A stretch of DNA of 58,074 bases from assembly GCF_022829685.1 (NCBI RefSeq), contig NZ_JAKSYE010000060.1:1-58074 (forward strand), in the 5' to 3' direction. Below are positions 8,264-18,478 of the stretch, piece by piece. The stretch is from Methylobacterium sp. E-045. Lineage in GTDB: Bacteria > Pseudomonadota > Alphaproteobacteria > Rhizobiales > Beijerinckiaceae. Position 1 is the stretch's first letter; every line of letters starts with the position of its first letter. Below the pieces are notes generated by a model. The model did not search any database and was not told where the DNA came from. It saw only the letters and a program-made list of their open reading frames with translations. A program made the translations under genes and the position numbers.

Positions 8264-9433
8264 ATGTATCCCAAAGCCACGCTGGCCATCGCCATCGCCG
8301 TCACGGTGTCCGGCTGCAACGCCTTCCTGCCCGCCGCCGGTCCGTCGACCTCGGCCGTGGTGGACGGCGCGGACCAGGCGACGAGCGAGGGGACCTTCGC
8401 CCGCTACGAATTCATCGACGTGAACTCCGCCGTGGTGGAGGCCCTGCGCGGACGCCCCCTCGACAGCCTTCTCTCCTCGTTCGGTGACGGACGCATGCCC
8501 TCGGAACCGGTGATCGGGATCGGTGACGCCGTTGCCGTTTCGGTGTTCGAGGCCGGCTCGGGGGGCCTCTATTCCGGTCCGCTGACGGTCAACTCGATGT
8601 CCGCCGGCTCGAAGGCGGCGCAGCTGCCCGAGCAGATCGTCTCGCGCGATGGCGCCATCTCGGTGCCCTATGCCGGCCGGATCAAGGTCGCGGGGCGACG
8701 CGCCCAGGACGTCCAGGCGCTGATCGAGACCGAGCTCGCCGGCAAGGCGATCCAGCCTCAGGTCATCGTCACCGTGAGCCGGCCGGTCTCGCAATCCGTC
8801 ACCGTGGGGGGCGAGGCGGTGGGCGGCGCCCGCGTCCCGCTCGGCACCCAGGGCGATCGCATCCTCGACGTCATCGCCACCGCCGGCGGCGTGAGAGCCC
8901 CCGTCAGCGAGACCTTCGTGCGCCTGTCGCGGGCCGGCAGGACGGCGACGGTGCCGCTCACGACCGTGGTGTCGAACCCCAAAGAGAACATCTACCTGCG
9001 CCCCAACGACAACCTCACCCTGGTGCGCGATCCCCAGACCTTCCTGGCCATCGGCGCCCTCGGCACGTCCAACGAGATTCCGTTCCAGGCCGAGGGCATC
9101 ACCCTGGCGCAGGCGCTGGCCAAGGCACGCGGCCAGAGCGACGCCGACGCCGACCCGACCGGGACCTTCATTTTCCGCTTCGAGCCTGCCCCGGTGGTGC
9201 GCCGCCTCAAGCCCGGAAGCCCGCTCCTCGGCACGCCGCTGGTGCCGGTCGTCTATCGCTTCGACATGCGCGACCCCAACAGCCTGTTCCTCACCCAGGC
9301 CTTCCGCATGCGCAACCGCGACATGGTCTACGTTTCGAACGCGCCGTTCACCGAGATCAAGAAGGTCCTCTCGGTCTTCGCCGCCGCGTCCCAGCCGATC
9401 ACGACCGGCGTCCGCGTGAGCGGCGCTTTTTAA
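8264..9433 (+). CDS. Polysaccharide export outer-membrane lipoprotein (Wza/KpsD-like)
   Basis: 389 residues from the ATG at 8264, preceded by GAGGAG. The lipoprotein signal is MYPKATLAIAIAVTVSGC with Cys18 in the VSGC lipobox. A polysaccharide-export domain starts near VIGIGDAVAVSVFEAG and contains the typical GAISVPYAGRIKVAGR; SLBB-like repeats follow (VTVGGEAVGGARVPLG, and LFLTQAFRMRNRDMVYVSNAP). Proteins of this family form the outer-membrane channel for capsule or exopolysaccharide. No Wzc-like kinase or ABC-2 exporter (KpsM/T) is in the window, so partners must be encoded elsewhere. A longer frame from 8216 lacks a ribosome site and would spoil the signal peptide. Confidence 0.9.
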   Translation: MYPKATLAIAIAVTVSGCNAFLPAAGPSTSAVVDGADQATSEGTFARYEFIDVNSAVVEALRGRPLDSLLSSFGDGRMPSEPVIGIGDAVAVSVFEAGSGGLYSGPLTVNSMSAGSKAAQLPEQIVSRDGAISVPYAGRIKVAGRRAQDVQALIETELAGKAIQPQVIVTVSRPVSQSVTVGGEAVGGARVPLGTQGDRILDVIATAGGVRAPVSETFVRLSRAGRTATVPLTTVVSNPKENIYLRPNDNLTLVRDPQTFLAIGALGTSNEIPFQAEGITLAQALAKARGQSDADADPTGTFIFRFEPAPVVRRLKPGSPLLGTPLVPVVYRFDMRDPNSLFLTQAFRMRNRDMVYVSNAPFTEIKKVLSVFAAASQPITTGVRVSGAF

Positions 9434-9445
9434 GGTGGGATGAGC

Positions 9446-9466
9446 GCGCGCCGGCAAACGGCGCGT
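9446..9466. terminator. Hairpin between convergent export and oxoamine-synthase genes
   Basis: CGCGCCG, GCAAA loop, CGGCGCG (7-bp stem) sits 13 bp after the export gene stop. The rest of the 194-bp convergent gap shows nothing further. Confidence 0.4.
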
Positions 9467-9627
9467 CGCAGGTTCTCAACCGCCGCAGGGAGAGGTGTCC
9501 GTTCGCCTGGGGCGGGCTCCAGACAATTTCGGCGCAGACTGCATGTCCATCACCGTTTTCATACTGGGTCGCGGTATCCCGTCGGGCGATCCCGCATCAT
9601 CTGCCCGGCCGAGCCGGCAGGCTGACC

Positions 9628-11001
9628 TCAGGGCTTGCCGCGCTTGGCCATGAGCTGCTCGATCAGCGAGCCGCCCTTCTCGATCTCGGCGAGCTCCTCG
9701 GCCACGGCCGCGACGGTCTCGCGGATCTGCTCGGGCGTATGCTCGGAGGTGATGAAGAAGCGCAGGCGCGACGAGCGCTCGGGCACCGCCGGATGGATGA
9801 TCGGCTGCACGTTGATGCCGCGCTTGTAGAGACGGTCGGACAGGGTCACCGATTTCAGCGAATCCCCGACGATGACGGGAATGACGGCGAGGCCGAGGCT
9901 CGTGCCGGTATCGAGCCCGTGCTTCCTGGCGCAGGACAGGAACAGGTGGCCGTTCTGGCGCAGGCGCTCCACCCGGTGCGGCTCGGCCCGCAGCAGCGCC
10001 AGGGACGCCTCGGCGGCGGCGGCCAGGGGCGGGGACAGGCCGACGCTGTAGATGAAGCCGCCGGCGGTGCATTTGAGATACTCGATCAGCGCGGCCGGAC
10101 CGGCGATGTAGCCGCCGCAGGACGACAGCGTCTTCGACAACGTGCCCATCCAGATGTCGACGAGCCGCGGATCGACGTCGCAATGCTCGGCGAGGCCGAT
10201 CCCGGTCCGGCCGAGGACGCCGAGCCCATGGGCATCGTCCACCATCAGCCAGGCGTCATAGCGCTGCTTCAGGGCGACGAGGCCGGCGAGATCCGGCGCG
10301 TCGCCGTCCATGCTGTAGAGGCCCTCCACCACGATCAAGGCGCGGCGGTGCTCGTGGCGGGTGGCGCCGAGCAGGGTCTCCAGGGCATTAAGGTCGTTAT
10401 GGGCAAAGGAGCGGCGCTGGGCGCCCGAAAGCTGGGCCCCGGTGACGATGCTGTTGTGGCTCAAGGCATCGTGGAAGATCACGTCGCCGGGTTCGAGCAG
10501 GGCGCCGATGGTGGTGACGTTGGTGGCGTGCCCGCTCACCATCACCACGCAGGCTTCCGTCTCGTAATGCTCGGCCAGCGCCTGTTCGAGGCTGAGATGT
10601 CCGGGCCGCTCACCCGCGACGATCCGGCTCGCCGAGGCCGACGTGCCGTACGCGTCGATGGCGCGCCGCGCCGCTTCGCTCACGTCCGGGTGCCCGTTTA
10701 GGCCGAGGTAATCGTAAGACGAGAAGTTGATGAAGCCCTTGCCGGCGATGCGCGTGGTGGCGCCCGCCCTGGTCTCGTGGACCCGGAAGAACGGATTGCC
10801 GAGGCCGATGAGGTCGGCGGCCGAACGCTGCAGCCGCAATTCCCGGTAGCCGGGAAGGGACTCGAACTTCTGGACCGAGGCGTCCGTCGCCTTCGCCTCC
10901 GGACGCGGGGCGGCCGGCCGGTTGGCGTTGCGGCCGAGGCGATTGGTGACGAAGCCCGCGAGTGCCGCGCGGCCACCGTCGGGGCGGGGTGGGTTGGACA
11001 T
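9628..11001 (-). CDS. Alpha-oxoamine synthase (BioF/KBL/SPT-type PLP enzyme), PKS partner
   Basis: 457 residues from the ATG at 11001 (MSNPPRPDGG). PLP features: FSSYDYLGLNGHP near 93, the D255/H258 pair in DDAHGLGVLG, and the Schiff-base Lys290 in GTLSKTLSS. Family members condense an acyl thioester with an amino acid, losing CO2, to give an alpha-amino ketone; examples are AONS, ALA synthase and serine palmitoyltransferase. Here the gene lies 55 bp downstream of a PKS that ends in an ACP and has no thioesterase, so it probably offloads the polyketide chain. RkpG of the Sinorhizobium rkp-1 capsule region is the closest functional parallel I know. The amino acid used cannot be read from sequence. 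Confidence 0.88.
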   Translation of the reverse strand: MSNPPRPDGGRAALAGFVTNRLGRNANRPAAPRPEAKATDASVQKFESLPGYRELRLQRSAADLIGLGNPFFRVHETRAGATTRIAGKGFINFSSYDYLGLNGHPDVSEAARRAIDAYGTSASASRIVAGERPGHLSLEQALAEHYETEACVVMVSGHATNVTTIGALLEPGDVIFHDALSHNSIVTGAQLSGAQRRSFAHNDLNALETLLGATRHEHRRALIVVEGLYSMDGDAPDLAGLVALKQRYDAWLMVDDAHGLGVLGRTGIGLAEHCDVDPRLVDIWMGTLSKTLSSCGGYIAGPAALIEYLKCTAGGFIYSVGLSPPLAAAAEASLALLRAEPHRVERLRQNGHLFLSCARKHGLDTGTSLGLAVIPVIVGDSLKSVTLSDRLYKRGINVQPIIHPAVPERSSRLRFFITSEHTPEQIRETVAAVAEELAEIEKGGSLIEQLMAKRGKP

Positions 11002-11056
11002 ACGGATAGGGTCTTCCGGTTGCGGATCGCGAGGGCTGGCTCGGGTCAGCCCTCCT

Positions 11057-14000
11057 TTACGGCAGGATTTCTCTGATCTGGAGGCTGTTCTGCTCGACGA
11101 GTTCGTGGAACGGCTCGAGGGTACGCACGTCGACGCCCTCGCTGGCATGGCGCTGGGCCAAGCTCATCACCGCCGCCGACGCGTCGTCCACGGGGGCGGC
11201 CACGGACTGGATCAGGGTCTCCGCCAGTTCGACCACGGTCAATCCCGAGGAGATGCCCGAAGGCGGCGCTTCGAGGGCGAAGCGCTCCTGCAGGCTGGCG
11301 CCCAGTTCCACGCCCATCAGCGAATCGAGGCCGATCTCGGAGAGATGGCGCACGCGGCTGATATCGTCCTTGGGCAGGCGCAGGATGCGGGCGATGTCCT
11401 CGACGATGGCGTCGGAGACGGTCTTGCGCACGGCGTCGAGATCCTGGCCCTTCAGCAGGCTGCCGATGTCAATGGTGGCCACCGTCCCGGCTTCCGCCTG
11501 CTGGTCTGAGCCGAGGTCGCCGTAGCTCGGGGAGCGCATGGTGGCGAGGCGCTCGCGCGCCTTGCCCCAATGCATCGACGCGATGGCGAGGACGGCGTCG
11601 TCGGGCGACGAGCCCTGACCTTCCAGGGCCTCGGCCATGAGGTCGAGGGAACGGCGGGCATCCATCGGCGTCACGCCGACGCGGCCTGCCAGGGTCTCCA
11701 TCACCGCGCGGTTGCGGGCGAGCACTCCGACATCGCCGATGGCGCCCCAGGCGACGGCAAGGGCGGGCAGTCCCAGCGCCCTGCGACGGCGGGCGAGGCC
11801 CTCCATGAAGCCGTTGGCAGCGACGTAGGCACCCTGGCCCGGATTACCGATGAAGGTCGTGGCCGACGAGAACAGGACGAAATAATCCAGCGACCGGTCC
11901 CGCGTCGCGGCGTCGAGGTGCTCGGCTCCGACGACCTTCGGGCGGATCACCGCGTCGAGGGAGGCGGCGTCGAGGTTGGCGATGAGGCCGTCCTGCAGCA
12001 CCATCGCCCCGTGGATTACGCCGGCGAGCTTGCGGCCGCCGCTCTCCACCTCCTCGATGAGGTCGTCCACCGCCTGGCGGCGGGTGATGTCGCAGGCCAT
12101 CGCGGCGACGCTGACGCCGCGGGCCGCGAGATCGGCCACCACCTGCTTCGCCTCGGGGCTCGACGCCCCCTTTCGTCCGACGAGAACGAGGTGACGGGCT
12201 CCCCGATCGGCGAGCCACCGGGCCGCCTCGATGCCGAAGCCGCCGAGCCCGCCGGTGATGACATGCACACCCTCCGCCGAGACCCGGAAATCGGACTTGC
12301 GCTCGATCACGATGCTGCCGGGCTTCGGCGGCGCGATGACGATCTTCCCCACATGTCCGGATTGCTGCATGAGCCGGAATGCGTCGGAAACCTCGTCGGC
12401 GGTGAAGGGCTGGAACGGCAGGGGCTTGAGGCCGCCTTCCGTGAACAGGGCCATCACCTCGCGGAACAGGCGTGCTCCGTCCTCGCCCTGGTGCTGGAGC
12501 ACCTGATCGAGATCGACACCGAAATAGGAGAGGTTCCGGCGGAACGGCCGCAGGCCGATATGGGTGTTGGCGACGTAGTCGCGCTTGCCGAGTTCGATGA
12601 AGCGGCCGAACGGCTTCAGGCAGTTCAGGCTGCGCTCCATCGCCTCGCCGAACAGGCTGTTCAGCACCACGCCGACGCCGTCCCCGGTGATGCGGCGGAC
12701 TTCGTCGACGAAGGCCAGCGAGCGGGAATCGAGGACGTGCTCGGCCCCGAGCGCCTTCACGAGGGCCCGCTTCTCGCGCGAGCCGGCGGTGGCGATGACG
12801 CGCGCGCCCTTCAGCTTGGCGATCTGCAGGGCGGCGAGGCCGACGCCGCCGGCGCCGCCATGGACCAGCACCCACTCGCCGCGCCGCAGGCGGGCGCAGC
12901 TGACGAGGCTGTAATAGGCGGTGAGAAAGGCCACCGGCACCGTGGCCGCCGCCTGCGGATCGAGACCGGGGGGGCTCGGAGCCACCACGAGTTCGGGCAC
13001 GACGATGTGAGTCGAGAACCCCGACTGGGCAAAGGCGACGACGGAATCGCCGACCTTGAACGCCGCGGCGCCCTTGCCCACCGAGACCACGCGGCCGGCG
13101 ACTTCGAGGCCCAGGCGCGGTCCGGCAAAGCCGTCCTCGAGGATCTCCTCGGGGAGCATGGAGAGCGCCCAGAGCACATCGCGGAAGTTGAGGCCAGTGG
13201 CCTCCACCGCGATCTCCACCTCTCCGTGCCCAGGCACGCGGCGCTCGGCCGGTCCCCAACGCATGTCGTTGAGGCCCCCCGTGGCGCTGCGCTCCAGCTG
13301 CGCGGCCGGCGCGGCCACGGCATCGACGGCCGGGCGGCGCGAGAGCTGCCCCGGCGAGAACCGGATCACCCGGGTGGCATCGACGTCGAGGACGATCTCC
13401 GTTTCGGGGGTGCCCGACAGGATCACGTCGCGCAGGCGCTCGGAGGCGATCTTGGTCGGCATGGCCCCGGTGAGGTCGATGCGGCGGATGTCGAGATTGG
13501 CGACCTCGTTGGCGAGGGTGCGGGTGAAGACCCAGAGACCGGCTTCCACCGCACCCGCTCCCTCATGGCGCGTCGCGCCGGGACAGACGACCCAGAGACG
13601 GGTCTGGCGCGTGCCGAGATGCTCGACGCAACGCTTGAGACCGAGGCAGCGCTCGCGCAGCCGGTCGGCGGCTTCGCCACCGGAGCCGAAGGCCCCGGCG
13701 AGGAACACCACCGTGTCGGGGGTCTCTCGTTCGAGCTCGAGCAGCGATTGCTCCGAATCGAGGATGATCGAGACATGGACGCCGGCGGCGACGAGGAGCG
13801 TCGCCAGCGAGGAGGCAGTTTCGGCCGCGAAGGAATCCTGCGAGCCGATGATGAAGGTGAAGGTCTGACCCGTGGCGGCCCTTGCCCGCACCGGCGCCTC
13901 GGCGAGGAAGAGGAGATCGTCACCATTGGCCGAGGCGGCCCGGTCGACAGCAATGCGGACGAGGCCGGTATCGCTGAGCGACCGCTGCCAACCGGTGATG

Positions 14001-17000
14001 TCGTCGAGGCGACCGAGCGGCATCCCGTCCACGCTCTCGAACCAATCCGGCATCAGGCCGAAGACGAGATCGCGGAACAGCGACGCACCCGGCTCCACCG
14101 CCAGGAGGAAGCCGCCGGTGGCGAGGGAATCGGCGACCTTGCCGAGGAGGCCGCGCTCCGAGCGATGCAGGACGTTGCTCGCCAGGATCGCGTCGAAGCC
14201 GCTCTCCGTCAGATCCGCCTCGTCCTCGATCACGGTGACGCCGCGAGGCAGGGCGAGGCGGGCCCGCTCGGCGAGGCGGCGATCGGTCTCGAACACGGTG
14301 AGCTGGGCGGCGATGCCGTCCGCGATGGCAGCGGCCTGCGCCGAAAGCGGCCCGAACCCGACCTGGAGGAGGCGCAGCGAGCGGTCCTTCGGCAGGTCCG
14401 CGCGGGCTCCTTCGCAGATCGCCGCGATGACGTCGGACGATGCGCGGGCGGTGGCGCTGCGCAGGACGAAGGCGTCGAGGGCGTTCTGCGACAGGGTCGG
14501 CGGGCTCGTGAGTTCACCGGCCACGAGGCGGGCGACGACGGCGCCGAGATCCGCCGTGAGCACCAGCTCGGCGGAGAGCTCCGGATGGTCGGCCGCGATC
14601 CAGCGCATGATCTCATCGGGCGCGGGGAGGGTGACGTCCTTGCGCAGGGTCCAGCGCGTTCCGTCGAGGGTGGCGAGGCCGCTGCTCTCGAGGGCGTAGA
14701 GGGCATTCAGCAGCCAGGGCCGCATCGCCTCCGGCACGCGATCGTCCACGGCGACGGTGCCGGAGCGCTGCAGTCCCTCGGCCATGCGGTAGGCCAGCGA
14801 GGTGGCCCAGCCTTCGAGCAGCAGATGGCCCGGCGAGAGGGCCGCATCCGCCGGGGCGAGGGCCGCCTTGATGCCGGGGCGAACGGCATCGGCGATGCGG
14901 GCGCGCCGGTCGAGGGGGATCGCGGTGGGTTCGGTGGCCAGTTCGGACCGCTGCGCGATGGCATAGGCGGCGAGATCCTGCCCGGACTTGGTGCGCAGGG
15001 CCTGGAAGCGGCCTTCGCGCAGGGTGGCGATCACCTCGCCCGCCTCGTCCACCAGGGTGAAGTCGGCCAGGATGCTGCGCTCGTTGCAGCGCCGGGTGCG
15101 GATCATCGCCCGCGCAATGACGGCGCCGGGCCGGATCAGCCTGATCTCGCCAAAGCGCACGGGAACATAGGCCTTGGTCGAGCCCTCGCCCATCAGGTCG
15201 GCGAAGAGCAGGATGAGGCCGTGGAAGCAGGCGTCCAGCCGGGCCGGCACGAGGCCGAATCGCGGGTCGGCCTCGGCCGGCTTCAACTGGGAGACGATGG
15301 TCGTCTCGTCCACGCGCGCACTGAGGGCGACCTGCCGGAAGCTCGGGCCAAAATCGAGGCCGGAGGCGGAGGCGAGGCGATAGAGCCCGGCCCCATCGAC
15401 GGCGTTCTCGGCCGGGATGTCGATGTCCTGGCGCGCGCGGGCCGCGAAGGCGCCGTCCACGACCTTGGCGGAGGCATGCAGCTGCCAGCCCGCCTGGGTC
15501 AGGCGCGGGCGGCTCAGGATCTGGATCTGGTTGCCGCTGCCGGAGAGCCGAACGGCGACCTCGCGTAGGGCCTCCTCGGCGAAGACCATCGGAGACTGGA
15601 TCTCGAACTCAGCCAGCACGACGTCGTCGCTGCGCATGGCTTCGCGGGCGACGCCCAGCGCCATCTCGATGAAGGCCGCACCCGGCAGGATCGCCTGGCC
15701 GTCGATGCGGTGATCGTCGAGGTCGGGCACCGTGGCGATGTCCACATGGCCGAGCCATTCGAGCCCGTCCGGCGACAACCGAGACCCGTAGAGCGGGTGA
15801 TAGGTCCGGGCGGTCGCCGCACCGACGCCCTCCGACGTCTCGGACAGGCGGAAGGGCCGGCGCTGCCACGGATACGAGGGCAGGGCGACGTCGCCCTTCG
15901 GATTCTCGCCGAAGACCACCGCCTCCTCGACGGCGGCGCCGTGCACGAGGGCCGAGGCCAGGGCACGGGCGAACGGGTCGCTGCCCACGGGCTTGTTGGT
16001 GAGGACGCCCACCGTGGCGTTCTCGATGCCGAGGGGCTCGATGCAGTCACCGATATGCGGCAGCAGGGTCGCCCGCGGGCCGACCTCGACGAAGATCCGG
16101 GCGCCCTTGCGGGTCGCCTCCTGGACCGCATCGCAGAAGCGCACCGGCTCGCGGATGTTGCGCCACCAATAGCCGGCGTCGAACTCACCGCCGTCCAGCA
16201 CGGTGCCGGTCACGGTGGACACCATGGCGATGTCACCGGGATGGGGCTTGAGCCCGGCGAGATCGCGCAGCAGCGGCGTCTCGGTCGGATTCATCAGCCG
16301 GCCGTGGAAGGGATAGGCGAGATCGAGCTTGCGGCCACGGCGGCGCTTGCGCGCCAAGGCCTTCATCGCCGCATCGATATCGGCGACGGGGCCCGCCACG
16401 GTGACGGCCTTCGGGCTATTGTAGGCGGCGATATCGAGGCTCGGATAATCCTTGAGGAAGATCTCGATCTCCTCGACGGGCGCCAGCAGCACGGCCATGG
16501 TGCCGAGGCCCCGCGTCGTCTCCTGGTGCTGGCTGCGGTAGAAGATGACCTTCACCGCCTGTTCCAGGCTGAGGATGCCGGCCCCCTCGGCCGCCGCGAT
16601 CTCGCCGACGCTGTGGCCGAGGACGAAGGAGGGGACGAGACCGGCGGCCTTCAGGGCCGTGGTCGAGGCGCTGGAGATCGCGAAGATCAGCGGCTGCGAG
16701 ACCCGGGTGAGGACCATGCGCTCGGCGAGATCCTCGCCGAACAGGGCTTCCTTCAGCGACCAGCCGGAGATCTCGGCGAACAGGACGTCGATCCGGTCGA
16801 AGGCCGATTGGAACGCGGCGCTGCGCTCATAGGCCTCGCGGCCCATCCCGACCCATTGGCTGCCGTTGCCGGAATAGACGAAGGCGACCTCCGCGTTGCG
16901 GTCGACGGCGGTGCCGACGCGGGCGATGTCGGTCTCCTCGGCATCGGCGACCGCCCGCAGGGTGGCGGGCAGGTCGGCGTCGAGGGGCATGGCGAGCCGG

Positions 17001-18478
17001 GTGGACAGGCGCTCGCGCCGATGGGCGGCGGCGGCGGCGATGCGAACGGTCTGGGCCTCATCGGCCTGCTCGAACCGCTCGGCGTAGTCGAGGGCGAGTT
17101 CGTTGAGGGCCGCGCGGCTCTGGGCCGAGAGGAGCAGCAACTCGGGCCCGCGCCCGGCCTCGCTCGCGGCGAGGGAGGGCGTTCCGTCTGTGAGGACGAT
17201 ATGGGCGTTGGTGCCGCCGAAACCGAACGAATTGACGCCGGCGAAACGCTCGCCCCGGCCGCGCGGGATCGCCAGCGGCGCGGTGACCACCGCGAGATTG
17301 AGCTTGGCGAAGGGGATGTCGGGATTGAGAACGGTCGCATGCAGCGACGGCGGCAGCAGGTCGTGCTCCAGGGCGAGACTGGCCTTGAGCAGGCCGGCGA
17401 GGCCCGAGACCGGCTCGGTATGGCCGATATTGCTCTTGATCGAGCCGATCGGCAGGGGCTCCTTGCGGGGCCGTCCGATCTTGCCGCCGATGGCGCCGGC
17501 CTCGATCGGATCGCCCACCGCCGTGCCGGTGCCGTGCGCCTCCACGAAGGCCACCGCGTCGAAATCGATCTCGGCCTCGCGATAGACCTGTTCGAGCAGG
17601 GCGCCCTGCGCGTAGCCCGAGGGCAGGGAGATGCCGGTGGTCCGACCGTCGGAATTCACGCCGCTCGCCGCGATGACGCCGCGCACGGTATCGCCGTCGC
17701 GGGCCGCCTGACGCGCCGATTTCAGGACGAGGACGACGCCGCCCTCGGACCGGACGTAGCCGTCGGCATTGGCCGAGAAGGCCTGGCAGAGCCCGGTGCG
17801 CGACAGCATCTGCGCGTTGGAGAAGCAGATGAAGTTGAACGGGCTGGCCAGCAGGTTCACGCCCGCCACCACCGCGGTGTCGATCCGGCCGCTGGCGATC
17901 GCCGCCACGGCGGCATCGAGCGCGACGAGCGAGGACGAGCAGGCCGTGTCGACGGTGAAGCTCGGCCCCTTGAGGTCGTAGATGTAGGAGATCCGGTTGG
18001 ACAGGATCGAGAGCGTGTTGCCGGTGGCCGCATAGGCATCGCCCGAGGACGTATCGAGGACCCGCAGGTTGCCGTAGTCGAGGGACGACGCGCCCACGAA
18101 CACGCCGATCTGCGAGCCGGCCACGGCGGAGGGACGCAGGCCCGCATCCTCCAGGGCCTCCCAGGTCAGTTCGAGAAGGAGCCGCTGCTGCGGGTCCATC
18201 TGCTCGGCTTCGCGGGGCGAGATGCCGAACACGCCGGGATCGAACGACCAGATGTCGTCGAGAACGCCCGCCGACCAGGTGTAGCTCTTCCCGCGCTCCT
18301 GAGCGCGCGGGTGACCGAACCGCTCCAGCGACCAGCGATCCTCAGGGATGCGACCAACGGCGCACCGTCCTTCGCTCAGAAGCTGCCAGAGGCCATCGAC
18401 GCTGGCAGCACCGGGCAACCGGCACGAACGGCCGACGATCGCTATGTCTGTACGCTTGATCACGTTCGATTCGCACAC
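11057..18478 (-). CDS. Highly reducing type I polyketide synthase, single module (RkpA-like)
   Basis: 2473 residues from GTG. Order of domains: KS (about 10-430; C180, H315, H353); AT (about 525-830; GHSVGE with S623, and YPFH at 722-725 where malonyl/methylmalonyl signatures lie); DH (about 890-1160; H923 in HRIDGQAILP, D1082); MT-like (about 1300-1480; motif I degraded to QVGFGPLS); pseudo-KR (about 1530-1680); ER (about 1740-2050; HGGAGGVG); KR (about 2070-2255; GGLGGFG, S2205, Y2218); ACP (about 2350-2425; S2386 in GLDSL). There is no thioesterase. One module with full reduction suggests iterative synthesis of a saturated chain. The oxoamine synthase follows in the same orientation. Size and partners match RkpA of rhizobial K-antigen regions. 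Confidence 0.92.
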   Translation of the reverse strand: MCESNVIKRTDIAIVGRSCRLPGAASVDGLWQLLSEGRCAVGRIPEDRWSLERFGHPRAQERGKSYTWSAGVLDDIWSFDPGVFGISPREAEQMDPQQRLLLELTWEALEDAGLRPSAVAGSQIGVFVGASSLDYGNLRVLDTSSGDAYAATGNTLSILSNRISYIYDLKGPSFTVDTACSSSLVALDAAVAAIASGRIDTAVVAGVNLLASPFNFICFSNAQMLSRTGLCQAFSANADGYVRSEGGVVLVLKSARQAARDGDTVRGVIAASGVNSDGRTTGISLPSGYAQGALLEQVYREAEIDFDAVAFVEAHGTGTAVGDPIEAGAIGGKIGRPRKEPLPIGSIKSNIGHTEPVSGLAGLLKASLALEHDLLPPSLHATVLNPDIPFAKLNLAVVTAPLAIPRGRGERFAGVNSFGFGGTNAHIVLTDGTPSLAASEAGRGPELLLLSAQSRAALNELALDYAERFEQADEAQTVRIAAAAAHRRERLSTRLAMPLDADLPATLRAVADAEETDIARVGTAVDRNAEVAFVYSGNGSQWVGMGREAYERSAAFQSAFDRIDVLFAEISGWSLKEALFGEDLAERMVLTRVSQPLIFAISSASTTALKAAGLVPSFVLGHSVGEIAAAEGAGILSLEQAVKVIFYRSQHQETTRGLGTMAVLLAPVEEIEIFLKDYPSLDIAAYNSPKAVTVAGPVADIDAAMKALARKRRRGRKLDLAYPFHGRLMNPTETPLLRDLAGLKPHPGDIAMVSTVTGTVLDGGEFDAGYWWRNIREPVRFCDAVQEATRKGARIFVEVGPRATLLPHIGDCIEPLGIENATVGVLTNKPVGSDPFARALASALVHGAAVEEAVVFGENPKGDVALPSYPWQRRPFRLSETSEGVGAATARTYHPLYGSRLSPDGLEWLGHVDIATVPDLDDHRIDGQAILPGAAFIEMALGVAREAMRSDDVVLAEFEIQSPMVFAEEALREVAVRLSGSGNQIQILSRPRLTQAGWQLHASAKVVDGAFAARARQDIDIPAENAVDGAGLYRLASASGLDFGPSFRQVALSARVDETTIVSQLKPAEADPRFGLVPARLDACFHGLILLFADLMGEGSTKAYVPVRFGEIRLIRPGAVIARAMIRTRRCNERSILADFTLVDEAGEVIATLREGRFQALRTKSGQDLAAYAIAQRSELATEPTAIPLDRRARIADAVRPGIKAALAPADAALSPGHLLLEGWATSLAYRMAEGLQRSGTVAVDDRVPEAMRPWLLNALYALESSGLATLDGTRWTLRKDVTLPAPDEIMRWIAADHPELSAELVLTADLGAVVARLVAGELTSPPTLSQNALDAFVLRSATARASSDVIAAICEGARADLPKDRSLRLLQVGFGPLSAQAAAIADGIAAQLTVFETDRRLAERARLALPRGVTVIEDEADLTESGFDAILASNVLHRSERGLLGKVADSLATGGFLLAVEPGASLFRDLVFGLMPDWFESVDGMPLGRLDDITGWQRSLSDTGLVRIAVDRAASANGDDLLFLAEAPVRARAATGQTFTFIIGSQDSFAAETASSLATLLVAAGVHVSIILDSEQSLLELERETPDTVVFLAGAFGSGGEAADRLRERCLGLKRCVEHLGTRQTRLWVVCPGATRHEGAGAVEAGLWVFTRTLANEVANLDIRRIDLTGAMPTKIASERLRDVILSGTPETEIVLDVDATRVIRFSPGQLSRRPAVDAVAAPAAQLERSATGGLNDMRWGPAERRVPGHGEVEIAVEATGLNFRDVLWALSMLPEEILEDGFAGPRLGLEVAGRVVSVGKGAAAFKVGDSVVAFAQSGFSTHIVVPELVVAPSPPGLDPQAAATVPVAFLTAYYSLVSCARLRRGEWVLVHGGAGGVGLAALQIAKLKGARVIATAGSREKRALVKALGAEHVLDSRSLAFVDEVRRITGDGVGVVLNSLFGEAMERSLNCLKPFGRFIELGKRDYVANTHIGLRPFRRNLSYFGVDLDQVLQHQGEDGARLFREVMALFTEGGLKPLPFQPFTADEVSDAFRLMQQSGHVGKIVIAPPKPGSIVIERKSDFRVSAEGVHVITGGLGGFGIEAARWLADRGARHLVLVGRKGASSPEAKQVVADLAARGVSVAAMACDITRRQAVDDLIEEVESGGRKLAGVIHGAMVLQDGLIANLDAASLDAVIRPKVVGAEHLDAATRDRSLDYFVLFSSATTFIGNPGQGAYVAANGFMEGLARRRRALGLPALAVAWGAIGDVGVLARNRAVMETLAGRVGVTPMDARRSLDLMAEALEGQGSSPDDAVLAIASMHWGKARERLATMRSPSYGDLGSDQQAEAGTVATIDIGSLLKGQDLDAVRKTVSDAIVEDIARILRLPKDDISRVRHLSEIGLDSLMGVELGASLQERFALEAPPSGISSGLTVVELAETLIQSVAAPVDDASAAVMSLAQRHASEGVDVRTLEPFHELVEQNSLQIREILP

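Noticed and set aside
6980..9457. Long minus-strand frames opposite the LtaS-like and export genes
   Set aside because: Antisense shadows of genes with intact catalytic or lipobox motifs.
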